From assembly GCA_013400155.1 (NCBI GenBank), contig VXBM01000884.1, positions 1-64,000 on the forward strand: a stretch of DNA of 64,000 bases, read 5' to 3'. The first letter of the stretch is position 1, and each line of letters begins with the position of its first letter. The notes under the pieces are model-generated. The model saw nothing but the letters and a program-made list of their open reading frames with translations. It was not told the DNA's origin and made no database searches. Shown here one piece after another: positions 61,101-64,000 of this stretch. This DNA comes from Helopsaltes ochotensis (taxonomy: Eukaryota; Chordata; Aves; Passeriformes; Locustellidae). The position numbers and the translations under genes were made by a program.

Positions 61101-63629
61101 TGAAATTCCAAACACAGAACAACCAAATGACTTTGGGTCATATAATGAAAGAGGATCATTTTTTAACACTAGTCATGTTTCTTTTGATTGTGACTGCTCA
61201 TATAACTGACATTAGTTACAAAACTATCAAGACTGGGCAGGGTTACTCACACAGATTGTCTGTAATCATGAAAAAAAACATGAAAAAGCAGAGTTTTAGA
61301 ACCATATATTCTCTCTACTTCTTTACATAGTATTATCACAGGCACAGAAACCCAGAAGTTTTCTTACATTACTGCAAAACTGTGAGTTTGGATCTAGATG
61401 TCAGGGATTTATTTGTACTATTCCAAACTTCTCCCCATTCCAGCACAATTTTCACCATAGCACAACTACAGAGAGTTATATTCTACTTCTCACTCTCTAC
61501 AAAAATATTCTCACTCTCTACAAAAATAATAAATTCAAAATAAGCAAGAGTGTCACAAACACAGGAGAAAAAACAATCAGTGACTCAAGCTGCATCAGCC
61601 AGAAAAAAATTTCTGTTTAACAACCAATATTGTGGTGAAAATAGCGCATAAAGAACACACATAATCCTTTAATATTGTAATTATGAGACCTACAGCATCC
61701 ACCAAAATTAGAAACTAGACTGTACGTTCAGTTTAGGCAAAGTTATTCTTTCCGAAAGACTTGAAAACAGCAAGAGCACATGAGTGCTTTATGTACATGT
61801 AGGATGTTATTAACACAGCGTAATGCTGAAGAAGGTGTTTGGATGACCAAGCTGGGATATGCTTGCTTAAGGTTCCAGCTAAAATACAAAGACTGTATAA
61901 GAAAATTATTACACATCTGATAGAAAAGATCATGTCTACCTAAGTGTCACATTTTCCTATAATGCTGTAATTTTTGTTAACGCAGAATTATGTTGGGCTA
62001 AGCAGTTAAAAAAGGAGATCATTTAAATAGACAAAAGCAAAGGGTGAAAAAAGGAAGCAATACTGCAATATATACTTATGCAAAAGGTTATCTTCACAGT
62101 TTTCTCACTTCTTTTTCTATACTGAGTAGGGTGGAAGACTTGATAGACAACTGGCAGGCTATACAAGGAAATTTTAAATATGATTACTAGTCAGTCATTT
62201 GGACCAAAACTATTAGAGAAACACTTCATGTCACGTGGTTTGTAGCAGCATTTCTGCAGTACCTACTGCGGCAAGTACCATCCACTTACACTCTGGAGTG
62301 TACCTGTCTCTCCTAAAGCAAACACTGACCAGGCACTTACCCACGGCCACAACACTTCCCCTGTCTGGAACCAGGCTGCTCTCTCCTTAATGTTTGCCAC
62401 CATGGTTTGTGCATACAGGTGGAGGTTAGCATCTGTAACAGGAAGACTCATGTTTGGATAAACACCATCTTTTGGTGGATCTGGGAAAGTTGCAAATCCA
62501 TTCCAAAAAAATCCTGACCTAAGTAGAGCAAGAAAGCAGTAAGCTGTAAACAGGATTCACTCAACTGGGAAAAACACATCAAAAGTTGCTGGCATAGAAT
62601 ATACATATCCAGGGAATAAGAGGCAAAAACATTCTGTTTATAGTCATTGCTAGTATTTAGGTTTAAGTATTTGTTTGAGGGTGGAAGTAGGGGATAGAGT
62701 CTCCAGTTTTCTTTCAACACTGCAACTTTTCAAGTCCCTGCTGATTGCTGGCACAGAACAAAGAAACCATAAGACAAACCAGCAAGCTTTGTAACAATGA
62801 GGATGTTCCCCCAAGTAGACTTGATTTTCAAAGAGCATTTTACTGGATAAGCCAGTAAGCAAAATAAGGTTTTCAAAAGTTCTCAAATTTCTTCACAAAA
62901 TAAATGGCAATTTTTTGTAGCTTTGGTTTATACACAGACAATATACACAATCTCAGCTCAAGATAATGCTGAAAATCTCCCATAGAAAATCAGTTAGCAA
63001 TAGTCAAGTCCCTACTGAGCTTCCTGGAGCTTTTAAATTTTTACTTTCAGGCAGAGAAAAAAGACCCCAGTTCCTGCTTTGGACATTTTCTATTCATAGT
63101 AATTAATTTTTTTCAAATTTTTATTCTATTTTTTTTAAAGGATTGACATTGTAATTCAGTCACTGTATTACAAGTAGATGAAAGCCACACCTATGTTTCA
63201 AGCCTCCTGGTGTAAGGAAGCAAGTCTGTCAATAGTTAGAGGTACTTTTAATGATTGTCAGTACTAAGTGTCACTTTTGAGAATTCAATTATTAGGTACT
63301 GAGCAAACTTCATTTAGTATGGTGGAAAGCTGGGGATGCTTAATAATTCTTACTCAGATCTACAGAGTCTAGACATCTCCTCGAGCTACCGCAGGTCATG
63401 AAAAAGCAGCAGGATACTTTTGAATGAAAACAGTCAAAGAAAATGCTTAAACCCCAATAATATAAACTCTCAGAAGTGAACAACATTTCTGCATATTTGG
63501 GAAATCTTTGGACCTGTTTGAAAAAGGTAATTGCGATGGAGTACAGTAGCTGTACTGATCCATAACATGGGTGAAGATCTCCTGTCTTTCAGACAAGGAA
63601 GGAGAACCCTGCCATACAAACTGAAGCTT
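46056..63629 (-). CDS. MAN2B2: Epididymis-specific/lysosomal alpha-mannosidase (GH38), 3' fifteen exons
   Basis: MAN2B2 is a glycoside hydrolase family 38 alpha-mannosidase that trims mannose from N-glycan cores in the lysosome and is also known as the epididymis-specific enzyme. Fifteen exons give about 829 continuous codons (826 with the alternative exon 6 acceptor) in perfect phase: 63514-63629, 62341-62518, 60901-61099, 58198-58388, 57172-57358, 56186-56319, 53909-54165, 51794-51985, 49809-50061, 49593-49703, 49294-49486, 48497-48649, 48007-48119, 47059-47176, 46056-46150. Near-identity to MAN2B2 is seen in SPSLSERQEIFTH, GCDKQFFNASVQ, GTESPKVKDMY, ITEIRQYFYR-like and SSQGNGQVEVMLHRRLW stretches. 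The product includes the end of the catalytic domain, the alpha-mannosidase middle domain with the zinc-ligand HHD motif, and the complete C-terminal domain with at least nine N-glycosylation sequons. The N-terminal exons (signal peptide, HSHMD-type zinc site, nucleophile Asp) lie beyond 64000. All introns are GT-AG. Confidence 0.97.
47059..47176 (-). CDS. MAN2B2: MAN2B2 window exon 14
   Basis: It encodes SLLKGLGSVVAVEERSLTGT, then WDVNTLERWKWKT. The donor AAAA|GTAGGT has A at -1. The nearby AG|GTGGAA would break the frame of the last exon and is rejected. Confidence 0.9.
48007..48119 (-). CDS. MAN2B2: MAN2B2 window exon 13
   Basis: It encodes KQKQGDADFSRVLLRIRHLY, then EVGEDPVLSQPVMVDLK. 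The acceptor tract is a run of T ending GAAG, less standard than CAG. It is phased 1-0 with its neighbours. Confidence 0.94.
48497..48649 (-). CDS. MAN2B2: MAN2B2 window exon 12
   Basis: It encodes DKPKLPRRLQQNSVHDLPVT, then PPNLHLQTLSVPGWRYSSNH, and ends RMG at a strong GTAAGT donor. The LHLQxLSxPGWRYSSNH block matches MAN2B2. Confidence 0.95.
49294..49486 (-). CDS. MAN2B2: MAN2B2 window exon 11
   Basis: It starts VMLHRRLWNNLQWNLNNNLT, the most conserved C-terminal block (MLHRRLWNN), and ends EHRPVVMFGALS. Sequons NLT and NDS. Confidence 0.96.
49593..49703 (-). CDS. MAN2B2: MAN2B2 window exon 10
   Basis: It encodes NYYPMVQTAYIEDDTTRLML and ends RAHGVSSQGNGQVE. Phase 0 at both ends, 37 codons. 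It is flanked by very short introns (105 and 106 bp). Confidence 0.96.
49809..50061 (-). CDS. MAN2B2: MAN2B2 window exon 9
   Basis: It encodes NVTSQDYIYAVYTRLYSVPE, LLCHRIEQEYSVGPLELNRE and YTDNNGYQMQKRPF, all highly conserved in MAN2B2 (REAVLRTSTNL, DNNGYQ). Sequons NVT and NNT. The donor is CGG|GTAGGC. The next intron is only 105 bases. Confidence 0.96.
50062..51793 (-). other. MAN2B2 intron 8 carrying a CR1 insertion
   Basis: The intron is 1732 bases long. Roughly half is a + strand CR1 3' end (50813-51637). The remainder is AT-rich and featureless. Confidence 0.85.
50813..51637 (+). mobile_element. CR1 LINE 3' fragment, antisense in MAN2B2 intron
   Basis: Translation shows the C-terminal part of CR1 ORF2: HVNLMKFNKTKCKVLHLCQG, then LESSPEEKELGVLV, with frameshifts after about 51010. 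The nucleotide pattern of CR1 3' sequence continues (CCTGGAGAAGAGAAGGCTC, CTTGGAGGTGCTAAAGGCTC) to the diagnostic octamer tail ATTCTATGATTCTGTG at 51621-51636. The 5' end is truncated, as usual for CR1. It is not functional. Confidence 0.93.
51794..51985 (-). CDS. MAN2B2: MAN2B2 window exon 8
   Basis: It encodes ETNQTVQFTQEFLEYHVNGD, then KKGPISDNYLFAP, and ends VTEIRQYFY. Sequons NQT and NAS are present. The SDNYLF motif is typical of the GH38 C-terminal domain. It ends two bases into a Ser codon (donor GTACAG). Confidence 0.95.
52641..52841 (-). other. Unexplained protein-like frame inside a MAN2B2 intron
   Basis: A 66-codon frame on the gene strand reads MKPHRSEWEERLKKIEVFNW onward through LQQLELLDPAPALKVTHKRS. 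Its composition (amphipathic, charged, few Cys) looks more like real protein than the surrounding frames. A donor-like AG|GTATTA falls at its 3' part, but an in-frame TAA lies just upstream of the ATG. No family is recognised. It may be a retrocopy scrap, an unused exon or chance. Confidence 0.25.
53909..54165 (-). CDS. MAN2B2: MAN2B2 window exon 7
   Basis: It encodes VQSSVESQSTYDLYILVAIS, then GLSYRKYSIKP, and ends FDQNTNLMHSITE. The acceptor is GCTAATGTACAG and the donor AG|GTGAGA. It belongs to the C-terminal beta-rich domain. Confidence 0.95.
56186..56319 (-). CDS. MAN2B2: MAN2B2 window exon 6, alternative acceptor possible
   Basis: It encodes VDLYVVVYNPLAWNITTFVT and ends VPAQ before GTACTT. 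The YNPLAW motif is shared with other GH38 enzymes. Two acceptors preserve the frame: ACAAAG|GT (start 56319) and GCTACAG|AT (start 56310). They differ by three codons. The second is closer to consensus. Confidence 0.92.
57172..57358 (-). CDS. MAN2B2: MAN2B2 window exon 5 (zinc-ligand HHD motif)
   Basis: It begins VQHHDGITGTESPKVKDMY. The HHD motif supplies a zinc-coordinating His in GH38. The human protein has Ala where this one has Gly (HHDGITGT). The second half, NNAKKDGEVYSSVYTKGSGK, is lineage-variable linker. Confidence 0.95.
58198..58388 (-). CDS. MAN2B2: MAN2B2 window exon 4
   Basis: It encodes PFQAWTGFYTSRSTLKGIAR and ends LRWAVSE. This is the start of the alpha-mannosidase middle domain (FYTSRS...LKG...RAS). 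Acceptor CTAAACAG|AG, donor GAG|GTAAAG. It contains no ATG early in the frame and so is easily missed by ORF calling. Confidence 0.95.
60901..61099 (-). CDS. MAN2B2: MAN2B2 window exon 3
   Basis: It opens GCDKQFFNASVQYSNMD. The Asp following WPWGC aligns with the region that supplies the general acid/base in GH38 enzymes (family knowledge; exact residue inferred). The sequons NAS and NLT are present. It ends one base into a Glu codon (donor GTAATT). Confidence 0.95.
61487..61528 (+). repeat. Exact 21-bp tandem duplication in MAN2B2 intron
   Basis: Two abutting identical 21-base units (61487-61507 and 61508-61528), each containing CTCACTCTCTACAAAAATA. Confidence 0.95.
62341..62518 (-). CDS. 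MAN2B2: MAN2B2 window exon 2
   Basis: This exon encodes SGFFWNGFATFPDPPKDGVY and ends AAWFQTGEVLWPW before a strong GTAAGT donor. It carries the sequon NMS. The exon starts with one base that completes Arg. Confidence 0.95.
63514..63629 (-). CDS. MAN2B2: MAN2B2 window exon 1
   Basis: This exon encodes KLQFVWQGSPSLSERQEIFT and continues through HVMDQYSYCTPSQLPFSN, part of the GH38 catalytic domain. It starts in phase 0 after TTTTCCAG and ends two bases into an Arg codon. Its donor, AG|GTCCAA, is the weakest in the gene. Confidence 0.93.
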
Positions 63630-64000
63630 CTGGAAAACAAAAAAAAGGTAAGAAACCATCAGCCTTGATGACATTCACAAGAAACACATCATTAACAACT
63701 TCAGACTTCAGAGTTCCCATCTTCCCTTCCACCACTTTTAATACTTTTAAGTGCTTTTTCTGAAGATGCAATGGTGCCCCAGGCAAGGTGACACACTGTA
63801 TACAGGAGGCCACATCAGTGCCTCTTTCCATTAGAACTGATGCAAAAGGAGAGGATGCAGCACACTGCCAGCATGCTAAACTCCAGAGATAAGCCTGGAT
63901 TATCACAGCCATTATACCTCAGTTGTTTCAATGGAAGCTGAACACCTATAAGCTGGAAAAGATCCAGATGTAGTCTGACTGCGCTGTAGTCAGTGGGAAT
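63630..64000 (-). other. MAN2B2 intron continuing beyond the window
   Basis: No match to the next upstream MAN2B2 exon is visible. The long frame 63589-63912 is intronic read-through of the exon 1 acceptor in another frame. Confidence 0.7.

Larger units (their letters stand above)
56320..63513 (-). other. MAN2B2 introns between exons 1 and 6
   Basis: Introns of 995, 1241, 2512, 839 and 852 bases. A 21-bp exact tandem duplication is at 61487-61528. Nothing else with a recognisable identity is seen. Confidence 0.65.

Noticed and set aside
63589..63912. 107-codon frame overlapping MAN2B2 window exon 1
   Set aside because: It reads across the acceptor in a frame different from the conserved protein and has no MAN2B2 similarity.
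1..64000. CRISPR arrays, operons, tRNA or rRNA genes
   Set aside because: No regular spacer-repeat array, no clustered prokaryotic genes and no cloverleaf or rRNA signature recognised by eye; the sequence is vertebrate.

Overview
The window is vertebrate nuclear DNA, almost certainly from a bird and plausibly a songbird. The evidence is two CR1-type LINE fragments (one ending in the avian CR1 octamer tail), compact LTRs with recognisable U3/R/U5 signals, short introns (105-106 bp), and conserved linkage of two genes, S100P and MAN2B2, that also lie together in the same orientation on human 4p16.1. There is no bacterial-style gene organisation. Most open frames over 60 codons are chance frames in non-coding DNA.

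Layout. 1-2742: the 3' half of a decayed class I (gammaretrovirus-like) endogenous retrovirus on the + strand, with pol remnants (RT/RNase H connection, RNase H, integrase), a 17-bp minisatellite where env would be expected, a hairpin, a polypurine tract and a 3' LTR. 2743-19581: about 17 kb with no supportable gene. 19582-24270: S100P on the - strand, two coding exons encoding a complete 95-residue EF-hand protein, with promoter-like boxes and a poly(A) signal. Its intron holds a dead CR1 fragment running into a 740-base assembly gap. 24271-44848: about 20 kb of intergenic DNA with a solo LTR (31229-31723, clean target-site duplication), long homopolymers, microsatellites and one unexplained 161-codon frame. 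44849-45386: a second probable solo LTR, - strand. 45934-63629: the 3' fifteen exons of MAN2B2 (GH38 alpha-mannosidase) on the - strand, all in phase and ending in a stop and poly(A) signal. The 5' exons, which carry the N-terminal catalytic segment, lie beyond base 64000.

The two host genes are not an operon. They are neighbours transcribed in the same direction (right to left here): MAN2B2 for lysosomal glycan breakdown, and S100P as a calcium-sensor protein. Both CR1 fragments lie in introns antisense to their host gene. I found no previously undescribed system. The most useful points are the complete splice map of both genes, two alternative in-frame acceptors in MAN2B2, the dated-looking LTR insertions with their termini, and the minisatellite/hairpin structure at the 3' end of the retrovirus.
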